Assembly (NCBI RefSeq): GCF_004217615.1
Contig: NZ_SHLD01000001.1
Location: forward strand, 2,914,001 to 2,978,000
Reading direction: 5' to 3'
DNA: 64,000 nt
DNA from: Micromonospora kangleipakensis
GTDB lineage: Bacteria > Actinomycetota > Actinomycetes > Mycobacteriales > Micromonosporaceae
The notes under the pieces are model-generated. The model was not told where the DNA came from, made no database searches, and was given only the letters and a program-made list of their open reading frames with translations. The first letter of the stretch is position 1, and each line of letters opens with the position of its first letter. The position numbers were made by a program, and so were the translations under genes. This document shows, one piece after another, positions 44,020-52,213 of the stretch.

Positions 44020-44296
44020 GGCCTCCATCGTGTCGGGCCCGCCCGCGTCGAGCCCCGCACGCCAACCGGCATAACTCAATTCTCGAGTCCCACAGGTCTC
44101 CCGGTTGGGTCTGACTCTCCGACTGACCGATGTTGCTGCCTTGCTGGGGAGTGGTCGATTTGGCCGGGTGGCCCCGTTCCTGCACGTCACTGGCAGGGGC
44201 GTCGTGACCTGACAGCGCCCGTGCAAGAGGCACCATCACTGTCTGAACCGCCGCATTGCTGTGGCGGTCCCCCTCAGTCCCTTGCCCGCGGCACGG

Positions 44297-45580
44297 TCAG
44301 TTCGGCTCGGTCGATGGTGGGCGGGTCCTGCCGCGCTTGCTTGACTTGTACGCGGCATCCATGGACGAGTATTTCGCCGCGCGGGCGATCATTCCGTGCT
44401 CGGTCTGGTCGGCGAGGTAGGCCAGGGCGGTTGCCTCTTCGGTCAGGTCGTCGTGCAGGTGGGCTGGAGCTACAGGTAGGGCGTCGGAGAGGGCGTCCTG
44501 CGCCTGACGGATCTCGGCGAGCGCTGCGGCGGGGGCACTGGCGCTGAGGTGGCCGGAGGCGCGACGTTTGGCCTGCTGTACCCGCAGGTAGACCAGCTCG
44601 GTGCGTACGGTCGGGTCGGGTACCCGTCCTGCGGTCTGGTCACCGGGGACGACGTTGACGTGCAGCGGCAGGGTGAGCGTGTGCTGGGCCAGCGTGGGCA
44701 GCTCGACCCAGGTGAACTGGCACGTGGCGACCTGGGCCAGTCCGAGGGTGGCGATGGCGGGGATGTCGAAGGTCAGCAGCAGTTTGCGGGTTTCGTCGGC
44801 GTAGAAGTTGCCGAGTTCGGCGAGTAGCCCGTCACCGGTGGTGGTCGCGGGCATGTCGTTGACGATCTGGATCGCGCGTACGTGTGGTGAGGGCTGGATC
44901 AGCAGCGACGCTGCTTGGACGCTCTGGGATAGCAGGCCGTCGACCTCGCCGGCGATGAGCGCGCCCGCGGTGTCGGCTTCTTCGGCGAAGAGTTCGTTGC
45001 CGGAGCCCCCGCGGGCGATCGCCGACATGAGCCGTTCGTCGTAGCCGAGTCCGTAGCCCAGGATGGAGGTGGTGATGTTGTCGGCGTGGGCCTTGGCGGC
45101 GATGGCGCACAACGTGTCGGGGTCGGTGACGCCGGCGTTGGCGTGCCCATCGGAGATGAGCAGCACGTTCGCACCGGCCGGCCCGGCGATGCGGGCGGCT
45201 TCCTGCAGCCCGCGTAGGTAGCCGGCGGACAGGTCGGTGCTGCCGCGCGCGTCGAGCTTGGAGATTGCGTGTTTGACCGCCTGCTTGTCGGCGAGCGGCC
45301 CGGCTGCGACCGCTACCTCGACTCGGTCGTCGAATGCGACCAGCCCGAAGTTGTCGCCGGGATCGAGTTTGTCGATCAGGCCGATGAGTGCGGTCTTCGC
45401 GCCGTCGAGGCGGCCACGGGCCATCGAGCCGCTGCGGTCGAGCACCACCTGCAGTGTGGATGCCGGGCGGGCGGCGTCGCGGGTCGACGCCGCGGGTGCG
45501 GTCAGTTCGACGAGCACGGACAGTTGGTCGTCGGTCTCCAGTGCCAGCACGTCAACATCCAGATGTGCGGAGATGTGCAT
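44297..45580 (-). CDS. Von Willebrand factor A (VWA) domain protein
   Basis: A 427-residue protein with no signal peptide. An N-terminal beta region (MHISAHLDVDVLALETDDQL) precedes a VWA domain with the MIDAS motif VVLDRSGSM (D-x-S-x-S), the threonine in DARGSTDLSAGY and ISDGHANAG. A beta-rich region and a helical tail with SAPAAALAEIRQAQDALSDA follow. GGAG five nt upstream supports ATG 45580 over 45601. VWA proteins of this shape bind metal and partner proteins; the target is unknown. It is divergent from an ADP-ribosylglycohydrolase-phosphatase fusion, which may be a functional pair. Confidence 0.86.
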   Translation of the reverse strand: MHISAHLDVDVLALETDDQLSVLVELTAPAASTRDAARPASTLQVVLDRSGSMARGRLDGAKTALIGLIDKLDPGDNFGLVAFDDRVEVAVAAGPLADKQAVKHAISKLDARGSTDLSAGYLRGLQEAARIAGPAGANVLLISDGHANAGVTDPDTLCAIAAKAHADNITTSILGYGLGYDERLMSAIARGGSGNELFAEEADTAGALIAGEVDGLLSQSVQAASLLIQPSPHVRAIQIVNDMPATTTGDGLLAELGNFYADETRKLLLTFDIPAIATLGLAQVATCQFTWVELPTLAQHTLTLPLHVNVVPGDQTAGRVPDPTVRTELVYLRVQQAKRRASGHLSASAPAAALAEIRQAQDALSDALPVAPAHLHDDLTEEATALAYLADQTEHGMIARAAKYSSMDAAYKSSKRGRTRPPSTEPN

Positions 45581-45851
45581 GTTGTCTCCTTCAGCGGCCA
45601 CGGCGGGTACGCAAGCAGAGGTTGCCTGGCGGACGGTAGTGAATCACCGCGCTGTGACACTCCGATGGTCGTTGCCGGGCCTCGGCGCTTCACGCGAACG
45701 ATCGGCGGCATGAGCGTGACGGCCGCGCAGTGCCGACCCGGCGGGCGGCAGCCCGGCCGGGGTAAGGATGCTGCAGCCGCGCTGTCGCAGTATGGTCGTC
45801 GGGCTGGGCAGGCGGATGAGGACGTGGGGAGTTGCGACCGTGGGGGAGTTG

Positions 45852-47333
45852 ATGACAGCGGCTGTGCGGCTGGACGCGATCCAAAGCGACCGGGCTGCCG
45901 GTGTTCTCCTCGCTGCGGCGTGCGGTGATGCGCTGGGCGTGCCGTACGAGTTCCAACCGCCGCTTGCGGTCAGCGAACAGCCCGCGATGCGCGGCGGTGG
46001 GCTCGGCCCGTACGCGCCCGGTGAGTACAGCGACGACACCCAGATGGCAATGTGCATCGCGGAGGTGTCCGCCACCGGGGCGGATCTGCGCAGCAGCGAC
46101 GCCCTCGACCGCATCGCCGGCAACTTTCTCCGGTGGAAACGGGAGGGCGCCAGCGATATCGGGGCACAGACCCGGCAGGTCCTCGGCGCGGTCTCGCAGG
46201 TGAGCGGAGCGGGCACCGCCGCGGCGATGCGAGACGCAGCCGCGGAGCTGCACAAGAGAACGGGCCGCAGCGCGGGTAACGGGTCCCTGATGCGCACCGC
46301 ACCGGTTGCGCTGGCCTATCTCGGCGAGCCGGAGGCCCTCGCGGAAGCCGCCCGGGCAGTCAGTGAGCTGACCCATCACGACCCCCTGGCCGCGGACGCG
46401 TGTGTGCTGTGGTGCGCCGGAATACGCCGGGCGGTTCTCGACGGGACCTTCAACGGCGTACGCGAGGGTCTGGACCTGCTGCCCGCGCAACGCCGTGCAC
46501 AATGGTCGAGTTGGTTGGCCGAGGCGGAGTCCAAGCCGCCGGAGCAGTTCCGTCCCAACGGGTTCGTGGTCGCCGCGTTGCAGGCCGCCTGGTCGGCGAT
46601 CACACACACCGACGTCCCGGACCACAACCCAGGCCACGGCAGTTTCCCCTGCCAGCATCTCGAACGCGCCTTGACCGCAGCGGTGCGTGTCGGCGACGAC
46701 ACCGACACGGTCGCGGCGATCGCCGGGGCACTGCTCGGCGCCCGGTGGGGCTCCTCCGCGGTGCCCCTGGCCTGGCAGCGCATCGTTCACGGGTGGCCGA
46801 ACCGGCGCGCGGCGGACCTCATCCGCCTGGCCGTGCTGACGGCCCAAGGTGGCAGGACCGACCACGCCGGCTGGCCGGGCTGCGCCCGCGCGCCACGGCA
46901 ACCGGTTGCACCGTTGACGCTGGCGCATCCGCACGATCCCGGGGTGATCCTCGGCAACCTCCACACCGACGCGGCCGCGGCGGGCGCCGGAGCGGTGGTC
47001 TCCCTGTGTCGCGTTGGCTGTGACGACTTCGACGACGTGGCCGTCGTCAACCGGGTGTCAACGTGGCTGGTCGACCAGCCCGGAGCCAATGCGCAGCCGC
47101 ACTTCGTGGTCGATCAGGCCGCCCGGATGGTGCTCGAGTTGCGTAAGGAGGGCCATGTGGTGCTGCTGCACTGCGCCGCCGGTCAGAGTCGCACGCCGGC
47201 GGTCGCCGCCCGCTACACGACCTTGACCACCGGCATACCGGCGCGCTCCGCGCTGGCCGAGCTGCGCGGACTGCTCGGCGCGCACGGCTGGACACTCAAC
47301 CCGGAACTGCGGCAGGTCGTCGAACAGCTTTGA
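45852..47333 (+). CDS. ADP-ribosylglycohydrolase fused to a dual-specificity phosphatase domain
   Basis: A 493-residue two-domain protein. Residues ~10-330 form a DraG/ARH-type hydrolase with GDALGVPYEF, the metal site YSDDTQMAMC, RSAGNGSLMRTAPVAL and VGDDTDTVAAIAGALLGARWG, which removes ADP-ribose from proteins, nucleic acids or metabolites. Residues ~355-493 form a phosphatase-like domain whose P-loop is LLHCAAGQSRTPAVAARY, fitting HCx5R(S/T). The ATG 45852 follows GGGGGAG; a GTG at 45840 is an alternative. Both catalytic motifs look complete. Coupling of the two activities suggests turnover of an ADP-ribosylated or phosphorylated product, but the substrate is unknown. Confidence 0.87.
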   Translation: MTAAVRLDAIQSDRAAGVLLAAACGDALGVPYEFQPPLAVSEQPAMRGGGLGPYAPGEYSDDTQMAMCIAEVSATGADLRSSDALDRIAGNFLRWKREGASDIGAQTRQVLGAVSQVSGAGTAAAMRDAAAELHKRTGRSAGNGSLMRTAPVALAYLGEPEALAEAARAVSELTHHDPLAADACVLWCAGIRRAVLDGTFNGVREGLDLLPAQRRAQWSSWLAEAESKPPEQFRPNGFVVAALQAAWSAITHTDVPDHNPGHGSFPCQHLERALTAAVRVGDDTDTVAAIAGALLGARWGSSAVPLAWQRIVHGWPNRRAADLIRLAVLTAQGGRTDHAGWPGCARAPRQPVAPLTLAHPHDPGVILGNLHTDAAAAGAGAVVSLCRVGCDDFDDVAVVNRVSTWLVDQPGANAQPHFVVDQAARMVLELRKEGHVVLLHCAAGQSRTPAVAARYTTLTTGIPARSALAELRGLLGAHGWTLNPELRQVVEQL

Positions 47334-47919
47334 CCGGTTACGCCACCGAGGTAGCGCGTTCGCAAGGGCTGCCGCCGCAGGGGTAACGGCAGACGAACGC
47401 GCCTACCGGCGGAATCGCCCCTGCACCAGCGGACAGAATGCTGACACTGCTCATTTGGCGAGCGCGTGGGCGAGGTGGGATCGAGGAGCCTCGACGGCCG
47501 ACGGCAACCGTGTCGGCGCCCGCCGATCGCCCATCGATGATCGATGGGGGAGCGGGCTGGGAGCAACGGGGTGCGCTGAACGACGCTGAACTGCACCGAA
47601 CTGCGCCGAGCTGCACCCAACGGCATCCGCGCCCACCTGCGGCTCCACGTTGACGCAGGTCACAGGTGATGCAGCGTCCCGTTTCACGCGGAGTGCTCAG
47701 CCAAATTGAGCAGCAGTCGACGGCGCTCTATGTCGCCTGGCAGGGGAGTGTCTGCAGGTCAGGGCGGTAAGGAGTCACTGGAGGGCCCGGCCTTGGATGT
47801 GGGTGCAGATTGGGTGCAGCTTGGCGAAATGGCCACCGCGTCCGAAGTGCTCACCGGGGTCGGACAAGTGGCAGCGCGCTGAACTGCGGTGATGAACAGC
47901 CTTCTCGGTGAGTGGTCGG
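47334..47919. other. Gene-free spacer with a perfect 17-bp palindrome and a repeat
   Basis: No convincing coding sequence is present. The perfect 17-bp palindrome CCATCGATGATCGATGG lies at 47531-47547. It directly precedes a ~140-bp repeat (47547-47686) shared with 54012-54152. The remainder, 47690-47919, downstream of the rph stop, has no recognised feature. Confidence 0.5.
47547..47686. repeat. Dispersed ~140-bp repeat, copy A, with internal ~10-nt units
   Basis: The block begins GGGGAGCGGGCTGGGAGCAA. It continues with degenerate ~10-nt units of the form GAACGRCRCY / GAACTGCACC (five or so in a row), then CCCACCTGCGG and a CAGCGTCC-type end. Copy B (54012-54152) shows the same order of elements with obvious similarity. 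Confidence 0.6.
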
Positions 47920-50517
47920 TCAAGGCAGAATCTCGACGTACCCGTCGCTGCCGTGCACGCGGATCCGCTGCCCATCGGGAATCAGCTGGGTGGCATCTAT
48001 CACACCGACGACAGCCGGCAGGCCGTACTCCCGTGCGATCACTGCGCCGTGTGTCATCAATCCTCCGACCTCCGTCACCAGGCCTGTGATGGCGACGAAG
48101 AGGGGCGTCCAGCTCGGGTCCGTGTGGGCCGTGACGAGGATGTCACCCGGTTCGAGATCAGCCTGGGCCATGTCCAGGATGACGCGGGCGCGCCCTTCGA
48201 TGGTCCCGGCGGAGACCGGTAGGCCGATCAGGGCGCCGGTCGGCACGTCGTCGCGTCGGTACGCCCCGGTGATGGCCTCGCCGTCAGACGTGAGCACCCG
48301 GGGCGGCGTGAGCGCGTGGTACGACCGGAACGCGTCCTTGCGCTGCTGGATGAGCTGGTCATCCACTCTGTTCGAGCGCACGACGTCGTGGAGCTCCTGG
48401 AACGTGAGGTAGAAGATGTCCTCCTTCTCAGGGAGCACGTTGGCCTGCACGAGGCGTTCGGCCTCTTCCAGCAGGGCCTGCTTGTAGACGAAGTAGCGGC
48501 TGACGATGCCGTACTTCGGGTACTCCCGGTAGCCGATGAAGGTTCGGACCCGGTCGATCATCCGCTTGGCCTCGTCGGCTTTCTGCTCCCCGTCCGGCAG
48601 GGCCCGCAGGCGTTCCAGCAGGTCCTCTTGTTTCTTCTGCGCCTCCTGTCGCCCTTGCTCGAAGCGCCGCTCGGCGGCGCCCGGCTCGAAGAGCTTGATG
48701 TTGTCGAGGATCAGGGGCACGAGCGTGGTGGGGCGTTCGCTCCAGCGCGGCCTCGTGATGTCGATCTCGCCGACGCAGCGCATGCCGTACCGGTCGAGGT
48801 AGGCCTCGATGGCGTCGCGCGCTTCGGTCCCGCCCGCGAGCTTCGGCAGCTCGTCAAGGAAGCCGTCGTCCTCGACGCCCTGCAGGAACGCCACCACCTC
48901 CGGGTGCGGGCGGATCACGTCCGCGACGTCGAGCAGCGCCAGCCCCATCTCTGACGTGACGTTGCCGGGGGCGGACAGCGTGAGCGTGTCGGCCGCGTTC
49001 TTCTCGCCCAGCCACTCCCGCAGCTGGTCGTTGAGCCACCAGGTGGCCTCCATCCCCGCCATGATCGCCTGCATGCTCAATGGATCACTGAGGACTCGCT
49101 TGTGCTCCTGGAAGGCCTCCAGCAGGAAGTCGAACAGCGCCGGTCCGGTCTTCGTCCGGATGTCGCGCCGCAGGGCGGCGATGGAGGCCTGGCTGCGCTC
49201 GATCAGCTCGGTGACGATGGCCGGATCGGTCTCGGTCGGGGCGGACGCGCCGCTGGCCGGCGGCCCGCCGGGACCAGCCTCCGGGAGCGTCGGGACGAAG
49301 TCGCCGCGGTCGAGGACGGTCTCCAGCGCGTCCCTGATCAGCGGATCGCCCCTCCCCGCCACCTCCAGGAGGCCGGCGCGGCTCGCGGGCGAGGCCAGGC
49401 GCCGGGTGACGTCGACGAACAGCCTCCCGCCGGCCTCGTGCATCGGCGCCATGGCCGTCAGCTGCCACACGGAGACGCCCAGTGGCTTCATGGGGTCGGT
49501 CATCATCTGCTGATGACCAACGGAGACGTAGACGTGGTTCTCCCGGTCGCGGGCCGCGGGGATGGGGAACAGCGTGGTGATTGGCCGGCTCTGCACGATC
49601 TGGAAGTCATCGTCGACCAGGCACCATTCGATGTCCTGCGGGCTGCCGAAATGCGCTTCGATCCGCCGCCCGAGCTGCACGAGCCGCACGACCTGTGCAT
49701 CCGTCAGCGCCGGCTGCTCCTGCCGCTGTGGGTCGATCGCCTGTTCCTTCGTCCCGCCGGCCGGCAGGGCGTGGACGGCACGCTGTTTGGTGGCGACCGC
49801 CTTGGCGACGATTTCGCCGTCGCGCACCTTGAAGACGTCCGGGTTCACCAGGCCGGAGACCAGGGCCTCGCCGAGGCCGAAGCTGGCGTCCACGGTGGCG
49901 ACCTTCCGGTTGCCCGTGACGGGGTCGGCCGTGAACAGGATGCCGGCCGCATCCGGGAAGACCATCTTCTGCGCTACAACGGCCATGTGGACCGTACGGT
50001 GGTCGATGCCGTTGCGCTGGCGGTAGGTCACGGCCCGCTCGGTGAACAGCGACGCCCAGCACCGGCTGACGTGCTGGAGGATCGCCGCCAGCCCCATGAC
50101 GTTCAGGTACGTGTCCTGCTGGCCGGCGAAGGAGGCCGTCGGCAGGTCCTCTGCCGTCGCGCTGGATCGCACGGCGTAGTCGGCTTGCTCGCCGAGGTGG
50201 GTGAGAGCCCGGGTGATCGCTGCCGCCACATCGTCGGGGAGGACGATCCCTTCGATGGTCCGGCGGATCTCCGCACTGAGCGTGCGGATCGCCTCCCGGT
50301 CGTCCGGGTTCAGGCGCGACAGCTGATCGAGCCGATCGTCGATCGACGGCGCTTCGGCCATGATCCGCCGGAAGGCGGCCGTCGTCACGCAAAACCCAGC
50401 CGGCACGCGGATGCCGTCGATCCGCGATAACGCCCCCAGGTGCGCGCCCTTGCCGCCAACGATCGCGACCTGCATCCCGTCGACCTCTTGGAGACCTAAC
50501 ACGTACTGCTCGATCAT
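47920..50517 (-). CDS. rph: Rifampin phosphotransferase
   Basis: An 865-residue three-domain phosphotransferase that inactivates rifamycins by ATP-dependent phosphorylation of the ansa chain. The N-terminal ATP-grasp domain has VGGKGAHLGALSRI, YAVRSSATAEDLPTASFAGQ and DIEWCLVDDDFQIVQSRPIT. The central ~430 residues match the rifampin-binding domain in size. The C-terminal swivel domain carries the phosphocarrier His in GGLMTHGAVIAREYGLPAVV (His823). Length and domain order fit Rph (about 865 residues) rather than PEP synthase. GGAGG seven nt before ATG 50517 supports the start. The stop of a short upstream frame overlaps that ATG, and a rifamycin-associated element lies ~320 nt upstream. Confidence 0.9.
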   Translation of the reverse strand: MIEQYVLGLQEVDGMQVAIVGGKGAHLGALSRIDGIRVPAGFCVTTAAFRRIMAEAPSIDDRLDQLSRLNPDDREAIRTLSAEIRRTIEGIVLPDDVAAAITRALTHLGEQADYAVRSSATAEDLPTASFAGQQDTYLNVMGLAAILQHVSRCWASLFTERAVTYRQRNGIDHRTVHMAVVAQKMVFPDAAGILFTADPVTGNRKVATVDASFGLGEALVSGLVNPDVFKVRDGEIVAKAVATKQRAVHALPAGGTKEQAIDPQRQEQPALTDAQVVRLVQLGRRIEAHFGSPQDIEWCLVDDDFQIVQSRPITTLFPIPAARDRENHVYVSVGHQQMMTDPMKPLGVSVWQLTAMAPMHEAGGRLFVDVTRRLASPASRAGLLEVAGRGDPLIRDALETVLDRGDFVPTLPEAGPGGPPASGASAPTETDPAIVTELIERSQASIAALRRDIRTKTGPALFDFLLEAFQEHKRVLSDPLSMQAIMAGMEATWWLNDQLREWLGEKNAADTLTLSAPGNVTSEMGLALLDVADVIRPHPEVVAFLQGVEDDGFLDELPKLAGGTEARDAIEAYLDRYGMRCVGEIDITRPRWSERPTTLVPLILDNIKLFEPGAAERRFEQGRQEAQKKQEDLLERLRALPDGEQKADEAKRMIDRVRTFIGYREYPKYGIVSRYFVYKQALLEEAERLVQANVLPEKEDIFYLTFQELHDVVRSNRVDDQLIQQRKDAFRSYHALTPPRVLTSDGEAITGAYRRDDVPTGALIGLPVSAGTIEGRARVILDMAQADLEPGDILVTAHTDPSWTPLFVAITGLVTEVGGLMTHGAVIAREYGLPAVVGVIDATQLIPDGQRIRVHGSDGYVEILP

Positions 50518-50798
50518 CGCGATACCTCCGAGGCAGCCGTCCTCCGCTGCACTCCACTGACCGGGTGGATCACCGGCGTCTCGAGCTCGGTCGAAACTCC
50601 TGGGGGCGTCCTCATCTCTTCTTGCCTACCCCTCTGACCGTCGGCCGGTCGCTCCGCCCAGTCGGGCGGCGCGCACACCCGCATCTCCGCGCCGTTCGGC
50701 CGCAATCGCACCCCCAATGCCACCAGCGGTTCGACGTCACCGCGCCCCCCATAGGTCGACAACAACACACGCACGTCGTGCCCCATTTCTTCGTCCAT
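50514..50798 (-). pseudogene. Truncated rifamycin-type glycosyltransferase frame coupled to rph
   Basis: A 94-codon frame from ATG 50798 (or 50786) encodes VRVLLSTYGGRGDVEPLVAL and AEMRVCAPPDWAERPA. This is the first ~50 residues of MGT/GT1 glycosyltransferases, the group that includes rifampin glycosyltransferases. After that the similarity ends in unrelated sequence, so the catalytic body is lost. Its TGA overlaps the rph ATG (50514-50517), so translation through the remnant could be coupled to rph. It begins 36 nt after the rifamycin-associated element, as a first gene of that promoter would. Confidence 0.7.
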
Positions 50799-50833
50799 TC
50801 TTGGGTCCGGCCGACGATTCTGCGGCAAGACCC

Positions 50834-50852
50834 GGGTCTTGCGGCAAGCCCC
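50834..50852 (-). promoter_or_regulatory. Rifamycin-associated element (RAE)
   Basis: GGGTCTTGCGGCAAGCCCC is a 19-bp inverted repeat agreeing with the RAE described upstream of rifamycin-inactivating genes in actinomycetes (recalled consensus close to GGGGCTTGCNNCAAGNCCC). An adjoining perfect 18-bp palindrome, GCAAGACCCGGGTCTTGC (50825-50842), extends the symmetry. It lies just upstream of the truncated glycosyltransferase frame and rph on the minus strand. This predicts rifamycin-inducible expression. Confidence 0.8.
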
Positions 50853-50860
50853 CCGGTGCG

Positions 50861-51100
50861 ATATACGTTAAAGTGGAATTCGAGCGGCACGCGAACAATC
50901 CGATCGAGGCCGGTCACAGCCAGCTCAAGCATCGGTTACGACCCATGCGTGGGCTCCGGGCCGACTCAACCGCACAGGTGATCATCGCCGGGCACGCGTT
51001 CATGCAGAATGTCCGCCGCGGACACTGCGAACTCGGGCTCGACAGTCAGCCCAAGCTCCGAGTCGTTTCGGCGTTCAGTGAACTCGCCCGGGTGATCTGA
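50861..51100 (+). pseudogene. IS6 family transposase, C-terminal remnant
   Basis: The plus strand reads VEFERHANNPIEAGHSQLKH, then RLRPMRGLRADSTAQVIIAG and HAFMQNVRRGHCELGLDSQP before a stop at 51100. N-N-x-I-E-x-D/G-H is the final catalytic Glu region of the IS6/IS26 DDE domain. The first ~150 residues are missing. It abuts the RAE region, so its arrival or decay may relate to the truncation of the neighbouring glycosyltransferase. Confidence 0.8.
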
Positions 51101-51217
51101 CCGCAGACTCGACCCGGGCGTGCCGCGTCTCCCGATCAGATAATGCAACGGCACCCGCGGTTCCACCAACGAATCTTGAACCGGCCGCGGTCCGGCACGG
51201 CGCCAGCGTGAACGGAG

Positions 51218-52213
51218 TCAGGCGGTGTCCAGACGACCGCGCTGGTGCAGGACGAACAGCAGCGCCATGGCCGGCACGACGAGCAGGAGCGCCGCGGCGG
51301 CGACGAGGGTGAGCGACGCCAGGGTGGCGTCGGGAGCCGCGGCCTCGTCGATGCGTAGGTGGGTGCCCAGTAGGTACGGGTACTGCGCGACGCCCCAGCC
51401 GACCACCACCGTGCCGGCCGCGCTGACGGCGAGCGCCTGCAGCAATCGGGGCGCGGCCCGGTGAAGCAGGGCGATGCTGGCCAGCCCGCATGCCGCGGAG
51501 ACCAGCACCAGGGGCAGGCCGCGGCGGGTCAGCCCGGAGAACAGGCGCCCGGCGTCAGCGTGCAGGATGGCGATTCCCGCCAGCGCCACGGCGCCGGTCG
51601 CCACGGCGCTGGCCTGGGCTCGACGGCGGAACCAGCGCTCCAGGCGGGCGTCGGCGTGGGTACGGGCCTCGGCGGTGAGGAACACCGCGGCGACGAACGC
51701 GCACACCCCGACCGCGAGCACCCCGCCGAGCAGCGACGTCGGGTTGACCCAGCTGGTCACGGGATTGCCGTGTCCGTCGGCGGGCACCCGCCCGGAGGCG
51801 ATTCCACCGACGACCGTGCCGAGGAAGAACGGTGTGATCACCGACGAGGTGGCGAACGCCGCTCCGGTCGCCCGCTGTTGGTCGGTCTTCACCACCACCT
51901 TTCGGAATGCGAACCCGCTGCCGCGGATCACGATGCCCAGCGCGGTGAGGCCCAGCGGGATGTAGAGCGTGGTCATGATCGCGGCGAAGGCGGACGGGAA
52001 GCCTGTCCAGAGCATCACCAGGCCGAAGATCAGCCACACGTGGTTGGCCTCCCACACCGGTGCCAGCGTGTGGTCGATCAGGTGCCGCGGGGCCCGCCCG
52101 CGCCGCGCACCACCGGCGGTGAGGTCCCAGAAGCCGGCACCGTAGTCCGCGCCGCCGAGCACGGCGTAGGCGGTGACGCCGATGAACAGCACGACGGCGG
52201 CGAACGTACTCAC
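51218..52213 (-). CDS. cydB: Cytochrome bd oxidase subunit II
   Basis: A 331-residue integral membrane subunit of the quinol:O2 oxidoreductase. The N-terminal helix (VVLFIGVTAYAVLGGADYGA) carries the CydB signature GADYGAGFWDL. WEANHVWLIFGLVMLWTGFP and LIPLGLTALGIVIRG-like helices follow, with about eight to nine membrane segments in all. The GTG at 52213 overlaps the cydA stop (GTGA) and has GGGAG seven nt upstream, which excludes the longer frame. The bd oxidase has high oxygen affinity and supports respiration under low oxygen or stress. No cydDC genes follow. Confidence 0.93.
   Translation of the reverse strand: MSTFAAVVLFIGVTAYAVLGGADYGAGFWDLTAGGARRGRAPRHLIDHTLAPVWEANHVWLIFGLVMLWTGFPSAFAAIMTTLYIPLGLTALGIVIRGSGFAFRKVVVKTDQQRATGAAFATSSVITPFFLGTVVGGIASGRVPADGHGNPVTSWVNPTSLLGGVLAVGVCAFVAAVFLTAEARTHADARLERWFRRRAQASAVATGAVALAGIAILHADAGRLFSGLTRRGLPLVLVSAACGLASIALLHRAAPRLLQALAVSAAGTVVVGWGVAQYPYLLGTHLRIDEAAAPDATLASLTLVAAAALLLVVPAMALLFVLHQRGRLDTA

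Noticed and set aside
47920..50517. Annotation as phosphoenolpyruvate synthase
   Set aside because: The C-terminal domain ends at the His domain without the PEP synthase TIM barrel, and the length and RAE context fit rifampin phosphotransferase.
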